A stretch of DNA of 64,000 nt from Roseateles toxinivorans (GCA_945898095.1 CAMDHE010000006.1:20673-84672), one strand, 5' to 3'. Positions 34,101 to 43,220 are shown, counted from the first letter of the stretch. The notes: a model not told the origin generated them from the letters alone. A program made the numbers and translations.

Positions 34101-37100
34101 CGAAGTTCGCGTTGGCGAATCCGCGCCAGAGTGACCGACATCAGCTTTGACCGGGTCAGGTGGACTTCCTGACGATAGGCATCGACGATGGCCAGCAAAG
34201 TTTCCTTGTCAGCGGCGGCGGCGCAGGCAAAAGTCATGGAACGCTTGGCCCTCGACGGCAGACAAAGCCGCAGCTTCAGCGCGCCAACCGGGTCAAGCCC
34301 GGTATCAAGTTGCGTTCTGGCGGGATCGGCGTCATGCACTTGCGTTGCGCGCAGGGGCAAGGCATGCATTTGGCTGTAGTCACCGCGCCGCGGGAGCATT
34401 TGCGAACGGTCAGATTCAACTTGCAACGATAGCAACTCGTCGCCTGGCAATACATCGCTGCAGGCCAGGAAATGGGCAACCCAGAGGCCCTGTTCGCCGG
34501 CCAAACGCGCTTTGCGTTCCAGCAGAAGACAGCCCGGCGAGGCCAGGTAAGCGCGAATGAACAGGTTCTGGAACACCGGATGCGATTCCTCGGCCGCCTG
34601 TGGCGCGAGTGCTGCCTCGAAAAAACTGATCAACTCGAATTCGACTGCTTCATCAGCCAGGTTGTGCAAGGTCAGCCGGCGTAATTCCACATCGTCGTCT
34701 GGGCTGATCCAGACCTCGATCTGCGATTCCCAGGCCTTGTTGACGGCAAGGAACTCGGCATGGTCGGCTTGGAACCTCGTCAAATACTCGGTTTGCGGTG
34801 CCGGGTTCGGTGCTTGGGTCAGCGAATGAAATTGCGTCTGATCTGCGCAGCGCAGGAACTGCCAGATGCCGTAGTCATCGCGCAGCAAATCGTCGCGTGC
34901 CCGGTTGATCGCTTGGCTATGCCAGCGGCTCTGGCCCGCGCCATTCGGCCGCAGGCAGGTGCTGTAGTCGCCATTCCCGAGCAGCAGCGTTGGCAGGCCC
35001 TCGATGGCCAGCTTTGCTGGATGCAGTAGACGGGCACCGCTGTTGAGTGGGGTTTCATCGGGCTTATGCGGAGGGCGCGGAATCGTCCGCGTCTGGAACA
35101 CCACCACGCGCGGCATGCGTTCATGCATCAGGATGCCGAAAGCCTGCGCGCGTGGCGAGCGTTCGAACCAGTTGCGCGGTGCGTCGGCGCAAAGAAGGTT
35201 GCAAAGACTCAGCAAGCTCATGCCCTGGTGATGGGCCATATAGGTCGAGACCTTCTGCATCTTGACGCCTGCGCTGCAACGGGCCGGGCTGAAGTCAAAC
35301 GCTTCGATGAATCCGTGACGCCCACGTGCGCCGAGCTTTTCGAGCAGGCGCATATTGGCTGTCGCTTCAGGCGCATCGACCAGCAGTGCCAGCACGGTCG
35401 CGTAGGGTGCGATGACAAGATCATCTTGGGGTGTGCGGCGCATGGCCAGTTGCGGTACACCGAACGGTCCGTACTGGAAGGCCAATGATGAATCCTGCTC
35501 GAAATACGCGCATTCCGAGACGCCCCAAGGTAATTTATGCCTTGCGCCGAATAGTCGCTGGGCAAGCACTGCAGCTTTGGAGACGCGCTGCAGCAAGCCG
35601 CCGCTGGGCTCGCGCATCAGCAATGATGGCATCAGGTACTCGAACATCGAACCCGACCAGGAACGCAGCGTCGGCTCGCCTTCGACCGAGAGAAATGGCC
35701 TTCCAAGCGCTTGCCAATGATTGACCGGTACATCGCCTTTGGCAATCGCAACATAGCTGCCCAGCCGCGATTCGGAGGCAAGCAGGTCGTAGTAGGAGGG
35801 GTCGAGGCTGGCATCGGCAGGCCTGAAGCCGATACGAAACAGTCGCCGCCGGCGGTCATAGAGAAAACCGAAGTCCATCGATGCGGTGATCGATTCCATG
35901 CGCGCAGCCAATGCACGCAGGGTCAGAACGAGTTCGCTGTCATTTCCGGCATCCTGTTCGCGAAGACTTCCGTCGGCAATTTCCTGGCAGGCCTGCGCGC
36001 TCATCCACAGCAAGGCGGCGAGGTTGCCGCTGTCGACCGTCGAGACATAAGAAGGCGTCAAGGTGGCCAGAGTCGCGGTGTCTATCCAGTTGTAGAAATG
36101 CCCATGGATGCGAGGCAATTTTTCGAGCGTGTCAAGAGTTGCCTGAAGGCGCAATGCCAGCTCGCCTGAAGTTATGAAACCGAGACGCTGTGCACATAAG
36201 CAACTCGCCAGGTAGAGCCCGATGTTGGTCGGCGATGTACGGCGAGCCAACATCGGCTCGGGTTCGATCTGCAAGTTGTCAGGCGGGAGGTGATGGTCGG
36301 CAGGCGTTACCGTCGCTTCAAACAGGCTCCAGGTGTCGAGCGCCAGTCGGCGCAAATAGTCCTGGTCTTGCTTGGACAAACTCTGCTGCCGACTGGCGCA
36401 GGGCTGACCGGCCAACCAGAGCCAGACCGGCGTCAATGTCCAGATGGCAGCGAGGCTCAGCAGCCATGGCTTGTCAGCACCGGGTAGCAACAATCCCGTG
36501 GCAAGCCACGCGACTGCCAACAGGCTGACGCCTATATGTTTGCGCCAGATCCAGCCCCAGTTGCTGCGCGCGGCAGCTTGCGACTGCGCGGCGGTGGTCC
36601 ATTGCAACAGATGTTGCTGGCTGACCAGCAAGCGCCAAATTGTTCGGGCAATTGCGTCAATTTGCGTGGCTGCTGCGAAGGGCAGGGTGATGATTTGCCA
36701 AAGCGTGCTGCCTGCCGCTAGCAGCAAGTCTTTCCCACCCTCATAAAAAAAATGGCGGCGAGCGAGGTCGCGACGCCCGGGCAACAGGGCAGCGATGGAT
36801 CCCATCAGAGGCCCGAGTCCGAACGCCCCTGCCACCAAGACCAATGCGGTCAGCGGTTCGACTGCGTCGGCGGCAAAGCTGAGCCAGAGCAGGAGCAGGC
36901 TGGTTGGCGCCAGCAGCGAGCGGCGGAGATTGTCAACGATCTTCCAGAGGTTCAATGCACCGACATGGCCTTGCCATGCCTTGGCGAGCATCGACAGGAG
37001 TTGCCAGTCACCGCGAGTCCAGCGATGGGTACGCGCTGCCGCGACATCCGGATGCATCGGCGCGGTTTCAACCAGCGCTACATCGCTCAAGTGCGCGGCT

Positions 37101-39394
37101 CTTGCCCAGAGTCCTTCATACAGGTCATGGCTGAGCAAGCGGTTTTCGGGGACGCGGCCTTGCAGCGCATCATGCATCGCCTGCACATGGATCAGTCCTT
37201 TGCCGCTGAAACTGCCATGGCCGAAAACATCCTGGTAGATCTCGGAACTGCCTGCGTTGTAGACGTCCATGCCCCAAGGGCCGGAAAACAGGCTGCCGAA
37301 GAGGGTCACGGTTTCGCGTGGCGGAAGTGGCGACACGATGCGAGGCTGCAGGATGCCGAATCCAGCGACGACGCGTCGGGTGGTCTTGTCGATACTGGGT
37401 TGATTGAGCGGGTGAGCCGCGATCGATACCAGTTCGCGCAATGTCCCGGGTGGCAGACCGGTGTCGCTGTCCAAGGTGATCAGGTAGCGCGTGTCCTGTT
37501 CGATCTGACTCAAAGCGCCCAGGTTGATGAAAGGCGAGTCGGTCGCTGGTGGGCTGTTGCCGGACTTGCCAGAAATTGCAACCAGCGCAGCGAGCAACTG
37601 CTCCAGCTTGCCGCGTTTGCGTTCCCAACCCATCCATTTTTTTTCGCTGGAATTCCAGCTACGTTCGCGGTGCAGCAAGGCGAAGCGCGCAGCAAGGCCT
37701 GATGCCACCGGATGGCGTTGATTGAGGGCTTCAATCGCTTTGCAGGCGGCAGCCAGAATGGCTTCATCGCTGTCAACCCGGCAAGCCGGCGCATCGGCCC
37801 AGTCGCTGAGCAGCGCAAAGCGCGCATGCGGTTCGATATTGGCCAGGTAATGCTGCTCGAGTCGCTGCGTCAGTTCATGCACATTGTCGGACGAGGCCAG
37901 CATGCATGGAATGACCAGCAAGGTTCTATCCTGGCTGCGCAGACCTCCTTCCAGCGCCAGACGCGGCAGTCGATGAACCCGGATCGATTCAGCCAGCGAG
38001 CGATTGACAATGGCGAGCACGCATTCAAAGGTGAGCAGCGCTAGCAGCGGCAGCGCCATGATGACTGACCATGAATCCAGCCGCTGCTGCCGAAGCAAGG
38101 TGCTGAGCAGGAGCGCTGTGCCGCCGGCCAATGCCCCGGCGTACAAGAAGCCGGGCGCGCGCAATGGCCATCGCAGGGCGGGATTCTCCAGCGTGGTCAA
38201 GGTGCCGCCCAGCGCTTTCACCAGTTCACCGCGACCCGGGCCAATCAAGAAATGTGCCGGGCCTGCGCCGGCTTCTAGCGCCATCAGCTTGCGCGTCAGA
38301 TCGATTTCTGGTCGCCGCAACCTGCGCGCCAGCCGTTCGATGGCATGGGTACAACTGTCGCGCGTCAGATCGCTGTCGGCATTGAATTCAGCGGATTGCT
38401 GCAAGGCCTGCAGGACCGGGCTGAGCTCTGCGATCAAGTTACGCCAATCGAGGGCGTTGATCATGTGCAGGGCCGAGACGGCATTGCTGACGCTGACATT
38501 GTCGGCTGCCTGCAGCTCATGCGCTGCTGCGAGCGCCGCGTCCTGATCGGGAGCGATCTCGTTCAGCCACTCGAGCCATTGCGGGTTCGCAGCTGCCGCG
38601 CGGCTCCTCGTGCGCAGCACAATTTGAGCGATGAAGCTGGTTTGCAGCGCGCGCTTCTCGACGCGAGCATGCATGGCACGGAGTTGGTCAATGCGCAAGG
38701 GCGGCTCATGATCGCAACACCAGTCTGCAGCCTCCTGCGCGGCCTTGTTGCCGGCGACAGCTTCAGCCAATCGGTCCATGTTTTCGAGCAAGACGACCCT
38801 CAAGGTGGTCGGAATTGCCCATAGTTCGCCCAGGGTGAGCACATCGACCTGCTGGTAGGCATCGAGGAATTGGACCAGCAATTTGGCGTCGAAATTCGAG
38901 TCGGTATGGGCTACAAAGGCCCATGCGATGCCATAGACGCGGGGCAAGCCGCTCAGCGGTTGCTGGCGCAACTTGGGCAAGGCGCTGTAATAGCCGCGCG
39001 GCAGACCATTGCGAATCTCCGGAACCTGCGCTTCGATCAGGTGGAAGTTGTCGAGCAACCATTCAGCCGCCGGACTCAAGGCCTCGCCCTCCCGATCGAG
39101 CATTTCGATGTAGCGGATCGAACGCCCCAGGCTCTGCAGGTTGGCGGCGATGCGTGGAAAAAAATGAGGCGCATGTGCTCGCCTGCGCCAACTCAGACGG
39201 CGCTCGATCTTTTGCGCTCTGGCCAGACTGAAGCCATGCAGTCGGAACCGGTCGACCCCGAACAGCACCGCGCGCACGGGCGACGGTACGGGTCCGCGGT
39301 GTTCATCAATCAGTTTTGATGTCTTCTGGCGCAAACCAGGCATCGCTGATAGCGCGCCGATCGGCAATTGTTTGTGACTTGGCCAAAGTCGCAT
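31148..39394 (-). CDS. ndvB: cyclic beta-1,2-glucan synthase-like giant enzyme (NdvB, GT84-GH94)
   Basis: 2748 residues, close to the usual ~2800. The order fits NdvB: N-terminal region (1-400), two membrane helices (about 420-465), a GT84 transferase domain with LDSDTG near residue 641 and HRWTRGDWQLL near 793, then several helices (about 840-1050). The C-terminal half holds glycoamylase-like and GH94 phosphorylase domains with the catalytic-acid block GDWNDGMN near 2426. It uses UDP-glucose to build and cyclise a periplasmic glucan and trims its length. Its start lies 4 bases after the stop of the preceding small membrane-protein gene. Linkage specificity cannot be confirmed from motifs. 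Confidence 0.9.
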   Translation of the reverse strand: MRLWPSHKQLPIGALSAMPGLRQKTSKLIDEHRGPVPSPVRAVLFGVDRFRLHGFSLARAQKIERRLSWRRRAHAPHFFPRIAANLQSLGRSIRYIEMLDREGEALSPAAEWLLDNFHLIEAQVPEIRNGLPRGYYSALPKLRQQPLSGLPRVYGIAWAFVAHTDSNFDAKLLVQFLDAYQQVDVLTLGELWAIPTTLRVVLLENMDRLAEAVAGNKAAQEAADWCCDHEPPLRIDQLRAMHARVEKRALQTSFIAQIVLRTRSRAAAANPQWLEWLNEIAPDQDAALAAAHELQAADNVSVSNAVSALHMINALDWRNLIAELSPVLQALQQSAEFNADSDLTRDSCTHAIERLARRLRRPEIDLTRKLMALEAGAGPAHFLIGPGRGELVKALGGTLTTLENPALRWPLRAPGFLYAGALAGGTALLLSTLLRQQRLDSWSVIMALPLLALLTFECVLAIVNRSLAESIRVHRLPRLALEGGLRSQDRTLLVIPCMLASSDNVHELTQRLEQHYLANIEPHARFALLSDWADAPACRVDSDEAILAAACKAIEALNQRHPVASGLAARFALLHRERSWNSSEKKWMGWERKRGKLEQLLAALVAISGKSGNSPPATDSPFINLGALSQIEQDTRYLITLDSDTGLPPGTLRELVSIAAHPLNQPSIDKTTRRVVAGFGILQPRIVSPLPPRETVTLFGSLFSGPWGMDVYNAGSSEIYQDVFGHGSFSGKGLIHVQAMHDALQGRVPENRLLSHDLYEGLWARAAHLSDVALVETAPMHPDVAAARTHRWTRGDWQLLSMLAKAWQGHVGALNLWKIVDNLRRSLLAPTSLLLLWLSFAADAVEPLTALVLVAGAFGLGPLMGSIAALLPGRRDLARRHFFYEGGKDLLLAAGSTLWQIITLPFAAATQIDAIARTIWRLLVSQQHLLQWTTAAQSQAAARSNWGWIWRKHIGVSLLAVAWLATGLLLPGADKPWLLSLAAIWTLTPVWLWLAGQPCASRQQSLSKQDQDYLRRLALDTWSLFEATVTPADHHLPPDNLQIEPEPMLARRTSPTNIGLYLASCLCAQRLGFITSGELALRLQATLDTLEKLPRIHGHFYNWIDTATLATLTPSYVSTVDSGNLAALLWMSAQACQEIADGSLREQDAGNDSELVLTLRALAARMESITASMDFGFLYDRRRRLFRIGFRPADASLDPSYYDLLASESRLGSYVAIAKGDVPVNHWQALGRPFLSVEGEPTLRSWSGSMFEYLMPSLLMREPSGGLLQRVSKAAVLAQRLFGARHKLPWGVSECAYFEQDSSLAFQYGPFGVPQLAMRRTPQDDLVIAPYATVLALLVDAPEATANMRLLEKLGARGRHGFIEAFDFSPARCSAGVKMQKVSTYMAHHQGMSLLSLCNLLCADAPRNWFERSPRAQAFGILMHERMPRVVVFQTRTIPRPPHKPDETPLNSGARLLHPAKLAIEGLPTLLLGNGDYSTCLRPNGAGQSRWHSQAINRARDDLLRDDYGIWQFLRCADQTQFHSLTQAPNPAPQTEYLTRFQADHAEFLAVNKAWESQIEVWISPDDDVELRRLTLHNLADEAVEFELISFFEAALAPQAAEESHPVFQNLFIRAYLASPGCLLLERKARLAGEQGLWVAHFLACSDVLPGDELLSLQVESDRSQMLPRRGDYSQMHALPLRATQVHDADPARTQLDTGLDPVGALKLRLCLPSRAKRSMTFACAAAADKETLLAIVDAYRQEVHLTRSKLMSVTLARIRQRELRLSGLDLQYMQDLATPMTVSCSRQQETPETMLDRRTLWRFAISGERPILLVRISSSLGLRALRTLLTAHRMWDLVGLRCDLMVVNGEPHSYLMPLQQHILALRNSVGSDKQQSDRGSVRLLQLSDVSPQELAALCANARIEMVLDGSPLNQLLLKALRSGTVTEAVEAGRNSTTHKASHRSAAGAAWPANSAPGRFSQAGGSFEIDINAMQLPPRPWANVMANPHFGCIVTESGGGYTWANNSRLNQLTPWSNDPLLDPAGEHFLVQDRSNGAVFGLMPEWDRNGKTGYQLVHRPGSSSFSQDRDGLAIETTVMVHPQEAVKWLRLRINCTGSKPHRLRLVGMVEWQLGAQRRDRMTLLTSFEPAAQAVMARQIDHSGGFGDGTAYLMLVGQPVTQWSCARKEFFDQEGVLQLPDRLGSAQGFGLDPCGAIATDLDLLPGESYSFSWVIGYAPDQMQALAQARRVSAPGFLKEQASQVNSEWEQLLSAIRVTTPDPLFDALVNHWLLYQTLSCRIWAKAGFYQASGASGFRDQLQDAMALAYSRPELLRKQLLLHASRQFAAGDVQHWWHMPSGAGVRTRFSDDLLWLPYAIQQYLQVSGDSALLEQSVAFIEGPTIPAGAEDIYCIPAIDSSHASMYEHGARAIDRSLRFGDHGLPLMGCGDWNDGMNRVGHEGRGESVWLAWFLLVILRDWLPMARERGEDSRALRWEAAKQSLGKAVDLYGWDGAWYRRAYFDNGHPLGSQSNDECRIDLIAQVWSVFASPPGDARAAQAMQSADAMLVDRKTGLIRLLDPPLQHAADNAGYIQAYPAGVRENGGQYSHAGVWAVMAQAQLGNASLAWEYFCMLSPAHRSQEAGRRQVYAIEPYVMPGDIYSAPPYQGRGGWSWYTGSAAWLYRAAIESLLGLQIQAREFCLRPCLPPAWPQAQLHLRLRGKQITVLLRRSGLPTGAPLPPGTMSIAIGQWLEFDHLPERSTLLLELTASQ

Positions 39395-39398
39395 GCGC

Positions 39399-39629
39399 TT
39401 ATCTCAGCAGCAACTCGACCTCAAACGCAACGATGGCGATGACAAACAAGGAGACGAGGCGTGGCACGACGAAGGCTATGGCGATTTCCGCCAATGCTGC
39501 CATCGCGCGCCAAGGGCCATTGTCAAGGTGACAAAGGCTCAATTGCAGTGCCAGAGCCAACTGATCGCGTTCAACGCTGACAACAGCATCCTGGTCCAAA
39601 GAGGCGGTGTTTCGCGTGTACTGCGGCAT
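39399..39629 (-). CDS. small membrane protein coupled to ndvB
   Basis: 76 residues. ATG at 39629 has AGGAG five bases upstream, which selects it over the longer frame. The soluble N-terminal half (MPQYTRNTASLDQDAVVS) is followed by one or two helices (WRAMAALAEIAIAFVV, SLFVIAIVAFEVELLLR). The stop is 4 bases before the ndvB start, so it is probably translated with it. No known family. It could help anchor or regulate the synthase. Confidence 0.6.
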   Translation of the reverse strand: MPQYTRNTASLDQDAVVSVERDQLALALQLSLCHLDNGPWRAMAALAEIAIAFVVPRLVSLFVIAIVAFEVELLLR

Positions 39630-39697
39630 GTTGGCTCCTGCAATCGATGTCGCCTTTTCAGGCGGAAATCGAAGGTAACCGGATACCATTTATTGAC

Positions 39698-39713
39698 GTT
39701 GACTGCAGTCAAC
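39698..39713 (-). promoter_or_regulatory. perfect FNR-type palindrome upstream of the ndvB unit
   Basis: GTTGACTGCAGTCAAC is a 16-bp perfect palindrome containing TTGA-N6-TCAA, the core of FNR/ANR/DNR sites. Its centre is 76 bases before the small gene start and it lies downstream of the response-regulator stop. Confidence 0.6.
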
Positions 39714-39739
39714 TTTGGACGGCCAGACCGATGCGCGCC

Positions 39740-40423
39740 CTACAATTTTTCGTTGCCAGGCTCCAGCGGACCTTGATCGAGTTGATGGTGCAAGCCGTAG
39801 CGGACCAGAGCAGCCAGATTCGGCAGGTGCAGCTTTTTCTGGATATGGGTCTTGTGGGTGCTGACCGTTTTGATTGATAGATTCAGGTCAGCAGCGATGT
39901 CGGTCAAGCGTTGTCCAGCGATAAGACGACGCAAGACATCAAGTTCGCGGTTCGACAAGTGGTTATGGCTCGGGACGGTCGTACCGCTCTTGAGTTGCAT
40001 AACGACCTGCTCAGCCAGGCTTGGCGTCACATAAGCCCCTCCAGAAGCAACTTTGTTGACTGCTGTCACCAACTCCTTGGCTGCGCTGTCTTTGGTGATG
40101 TACCCGTTTGCACCGGCTCTGAAAGAGCGCATCGCATATTGTTCTTCGGCGTGCATGCTCAACACCAGCACGCCAATCGATGGGTAATTGGCTTTGATGC
40201 GCAGTATCAGATCCAGTCCGTTCATCCCTGGCAAGGAAAGATCGACGATGACAAGGTCGATGGTTTGGAGTCGCAGGCAGTCAAGCGCCTGGAAGCCTGA
40301 GCGCGCTTCGGCGACCTGCCAATCAGCACTGTAGTTTTCGAGCACGCGCTTCAGCCCCTCGCGCACGATGTCATGATCATCCACGAGCAGCAGACGCAGC
40401 GGGGACTTTGCCTCGGTGCTCAT
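39740..40423 (-). CDS. NarL/FixJ-type response regulator
   Basis: 227 residues. The receiver domain has the acidic pocket VDDHD, phospho-acceptor D61 in VIVDLSLPG, and the conserved Lys in GYITKDSA. The C-terminal LuxR-type HTH is LSNRELDVLRRLIAGQ with IAADLNLSIKTVSTHKTHI. Encoded directly after its sensor kinase with a 4-base overlap. Located between the kinase and the ndvB unit, which may be a target. Confidence 0.9.
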   Translation of the reverse strand: MSTEAKSPLRLLLVDDHDIVREGLKRVLENYSADWQVAEARSGFQALDCLRLQTIDLVIVDLSLPGMNGLDLILRIKANYPSIGVLVLSMHAEEQYAMRSFRAGANGYITKDSAAKELVTAVNKVASGGAYVTPSLAEQVVMQLKSGTTVPSHNHLSNRELDVLRRLIAGQRLTDIAADLNLSIKTVSTHKTHIQKKLHLPNLAALVRYGLHHQLDQGPLEPGNEKL

Positions 40424-41163
40424 CTTGCTTGCTCCTGCGATTCTGATTGGAGGCTGGCTGGATCAAGAAGATTGCCCTGCAAGGGCAGACGAACCGTAAT
40501 CCGCCCACCGCCAGACAGGGGATTGTCGACTCTGACTTGGCCGCCCAGAAGCAGTGCTCTTTCGCGCATGCCCAGCAGCCCGCAGGAATCTTCTTTGCGC
40601 GCGGCAATTGGCGGAAAACCGATGCCGTTGTCCTGCACGGTCAAAGTCATCTCACCGTCCTTTGCGTGCAATTCGATCTGCACCGAAGTTGCCCGGGCAT
40701 GCCGGGCCACATTGGTCAGGGCTTCCTGCACCATCCGGTAAAGAGCGGTCGACGCACGCGGATTCAGCAATGGCTGACCTTCGTCCAGGTGAACTTCAAT
40801 CTTGATCCCCATGCGGCGCGCCGATTCGCTGGCAAGCCAGCTTATGGCAGCGGCCAATCCCAGGTCGTCGAGCATCAGCGGGCGCAGATCCGATGCGATT
40901 CTTCGCACCGAGGCGACAGTCTCGTCGAGCATCTCCAGCATGGCAGTCAAGCGCAGTTGACTCGAACGGCCATGCAACTCATGCTCGAGACCGGTCAAGT
41001 CGAGCTTCAGGGCCGAGAGCCTCTGCCCCAGCTCGTCGTGCAACTCGCGTGCAATGCGCCGCCGCTCTTCTTCGCGGGCATCGACCATATTGCCCGACAG
41101 GCGGCGCAAATCCTGGCGTGAGCGGCGATCTGCGACGCGCGGTTTGTGATCAGTGATCGCCAT
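40420..41163 (-). CDS. NarX/DegS-type sensor histidine kinase without sensor domain
   Basis: 247 residues from ATG 41163; an upstream in-frame TTG would add 21 residues. The HisKA_3 dimerisation domain has phospho-acceptor H42 in ARELHDELGQRLSAL, followed by an HATPase domain (EALTNVARHARA, VQDNGIGFPP, GLLGMRERALLLGG). There is no membrane segment or PAS domain, so it is cytoplasmic and must receive its signal through a partner or the short N-terminus. It phosphorylates the adjacent response regulator. Confidence 0.88.
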   Translation of the reverse strand: MAITDHKPRVADRRSRQDLRRLSGNMVDAREEERRRIARELHDELGQRLSALKLDLTGLEHELHGRSSQLRLTAMLEMLDETVASVRRIASDLRPLMLDDLGLAAAISWLASESARRMGIKIEVHLDEGQPLLNPRASTALYRMVQEALTNVARHARATSVQIELHAKDGEMTLTVQDNGIGFPPIAARKEDSCGLLGMRERALLLGGQVRVDNPLSGGGRITVRLPLQGNLLDPASLQSESQEQAR

Positions 41164-41574
41164 AGTTTCAAGTCGATTTTCCAGAAAATAGATGCGCCTA
41201 AAGCAGGCCCTGCCTTTGACCTTCAATCAAAGCACCGATGCAGTTGCCGGCACGTTGGAACCTGTATCCGGGAAAGTCAATTGCCTGGCGGCAGGCAGAT
41301 AACGCAGGGGTGATATTAGGAGAATGCTGCAGCCAGGTCATGTACTCAAGCAGGGGGGGGGAGCGCAGATGCAGCGGCTGCCGATCTGGCGTTTGCAAAA
41401 GTCAACTGGCGCAATTGCAAGTCAGTTCGGAAAAGTCCTGCAAATCAATCGGATTGAATTGCAAATGTCGGGATCTTTCCTACCAAATCTTGTCTTTGTT
41501 GCCGATTGCGAGCACCGACGGAATTGATCATGCTCACGCTACTGAATGAACATCGATAAATCAGGAGATCAGGC
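41164..41574. other. divergent intergenic region between kinase and Crp/Fnr genes
   Basis: 411 bases with no gene. It holds a G9 run at 41353-41361 and an FNR-like dyad at 41524-41537. Several TCAA/TTGA half-sites are scattered (for example near 41445-41460) without the right spacing. No terminator or small RNA could be recognised. Confidence 0.5.
41524..41537 (+). promoter_or_regulatory. possible FNR-like site upstream of the Crp/Fnr gene
   Basis: TTGATCATGCTCAC, TTGA-N6-TCAC, one base off the TTGA-N6-TCAA core. Its centre is 44 bases before the ATG, which would suit autoregulation. Confidence 0.35.
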
Positions 41575-42390
41575 ATGAATAGACCCATTCCAAATTCCGA
41601 ACAAGCCATGTCTGGTATCACAGCACCATTGCGTCGAGCCGACGCTGGTGACAGAACGAGTATCTCGGATCTGTTGCGGCTGATGGGGGCTGAAGGCGAC
41701 GCAGGAGCGGACAGTGATCGCTACCCGGTCTCTAGTCGCCAAGTGCAGGCGGGTAGTGCGCTCTTTCACGAAGGCGGGGTGGCCGAGGCAATTTACTTCG
41801 TCAGCATGGGCTCGTTCAAGATTTTCCGCACTGCCGAGGATGGTTATGAGCAGGTGCTTGGGTTTGTGGGGCGCGGCGAGGTGCTGGGATTTGATGCTGT
41901 CTGGATGGGACGTCATCCGATGGCTGCTGCGGCGCTCGAACCTTCGCGCGTCTATGCGATGCGTTCCCAGAACATCTTCACGCTGGGGCAATATGTTCCC
42001 GCGCTCGATCGGGTCTTGCATCTGGCGGTGAGTCGTGAGTTGACAAGGCGCGGCGAGATTGCCGACTTGATGGCAGCAGTTTCGGCCGAAGTCAGGCTTG
42101 CGCGCTTTCTGGTTCATCTCTCCGAGCGCATGCAGGCCAGCGGACAGTCGCCCAAGCATTTGCTGCTCTCGATGTGCCGGCGTGACATCGCCAGTCATCT
42201 GGGCGTAGCGCATGAGACGGTCAGCCGTTCTTTCAGTGCTCTTGCGGATTGGAACTGCTTGCGGGTCAGCAACCGCGAGGTCGAAATCCTGGACATGGCG
42301 CGCTTGAAAGCCTTGTCGCGCAGCACGCGTGGATCGACCGACGACATGCCTGGTCGCACCCAGACAAATCATCGCAATGCCCGGGGCTGA
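41575..42390 (+). CDS. Crp/Fnr-family transcriptional regulator
   Basis: 271 residues. A cyclic-nucleotide-type beta-barrel (LFHEGGVAEAIYFVSMGSFKIF, LGFVGRGEVLGFDAVWMG) is followed by a long dimer helix and a winged HTH (CRRDIASHLGVAHETVSRSFSAL). The recognition helix has E-T-V-S-R, the FNR-type signature that reads TTGAT half-sites. The N-terminal cysteines that hold the FNR iron-sulphur cluster are absent; only two cysteines exist, both in the HTH region. It may therefore be a DNR-like or other non-FeS sensor. GGAG precedes the ATG. Confidence 0.88.
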   Translation: MNRPIPNSEQAMSGITAPLRRADAGDRTSISDLLRLMGAEGDAGADSDRYPVSSRQVQAGSALFHEGGVAEAIYFVSMGSFKIFRTAEDGYEQVLGFVGRGEVLGFDAVWMGRHPMAAAALEPSRVYAMRSQNIFTLGQYVPALDRVLHLAVSRELTRRGEIADLMAAVSAEVRLARFLVHLSERMQASGQSPKHLLLSMCRRDIASHLGVAHETVSRSFSALADWNCLRVSNREVEILDMARLKALSRSTRGSTDDMPGRTQTNHRNARG

Positions 42391-42459
42391 ACTTCGAGTC
42401 ATTGTCACCAGCGAGGTGGCATAACTTTTGTCCGGCGACAAAGCAGAGGGACAGCAGGC

Positions 42460-43149
42460 GTGAACATTTTGACCAAAATGGCTCTCGGCTTGATCGGACA
42501 TTTGCAAGCGCGACCGGCTCTAGACGAATCGCTGAAGAAGCTCGATTTGCCAGCGCCGCGCAAGGAGGGAGGCTTGCCTTTGATGCAGGCCCTACAGCGA
42601 CGCGAATCGAAGCGCGAGTTTGCGCCGGCCGCTTTACCCCTGCAGTTGCTGAGCGATTTGCTGTGGGCAGCCTTTGGCGTCAATCGCGTTGATGCCGAAG
42701 GCCGAACTGCGCCGACTGCGATGAATGCCCAGGAGATTGACCTTTACGCAGCCTTGCCTGAAGGGCTGTATCTGTACGAACCCAAACGGCATCAGCTCTT
42801 GCTTGTCCTGGCCAGCGACATCAGATCTGTCACCGGATACCAGGACTTTGTTGACCACGCTGCATTGGATCTGGTTTTTGTGGCTGATCACCGCCGCATG
42901 TCATTGGTCCCAGCATCTCAGCGCGTTGCCTATGCCTACGCTGCGGCTGGTGCGATTGCCCAGAACGTCTACCTTTTTTGCGCATCGACTGGCCTTTCGA
43001 CCGTGATGCGTGCCTGGTTTGATCGGGAGTCCCTGAGTCAGGCCATGAAGCTGGATCAGGGTGAGCAGGTCTTGTTGACACAGACGATCGGGTACCCCTT
43101 AGATTCCGTCTCTCGACGAGCGGATAGCCTGATTGCGAGTGCGCAATGA
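42460..43149 (+). CDS. nitroreductase-family flavoprotein (SagB-like)
   Basis: 229 residues from a GTG with GGGACAG upstream. FMN-binding pattern: RRESKREF near residue 50, LLSDLLWAAFGVNR, AYAAAGAIAQNVYLFCASTGL and the C-terminal IGYPLD. It probably reduces quinones or nitro-type compounds with NAD(P)H; SagB-type members can dehydrogenate peptides, but no peptide partner is here. It follows the Crp/Fnr gene by 69 bases. Nitroreductases like this often appear in low-oxygen regulons of betaproteobacteria. Confidence 0.82.
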   Translation: MNILTKMALGLIGHLQARPALDESLKKLDLPAPRKEGGLPLMQALQRRESKREFAPAALPLQLLSDLLWAAFGVNRVDAEGRTAPTAMNAQEIDLYAALPEGLYLYEPKRHQLLLVLASDIRSVTGYQDFVDHAALDLVFVADHRRMSLVPASQRVAYAYAAAGAIAQNVYLFCASTGLSTVMRAWFDRESLSQAMKLDQGEQVLLTQTIGYPLDSVSRRADSLIASAQ

Positions 43150-43220
43150 AGGCCTTGGCTGAAACCTTATCTTGAGCCTGACCGTGAAGTTATGCGGTTG
43201 CGAACTTTAGAGGGAACAGC

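Noticed and set aside
39692..39713. Response-regulator (NarL-type) site instead of FNR site
   Set aside because: No TACYYMT-like heptamers were seen; the palindrome fits TTGA-N6-TCAA exactly, so the FNR reading is preferred, though control by the adjacent regulator is not excluded.
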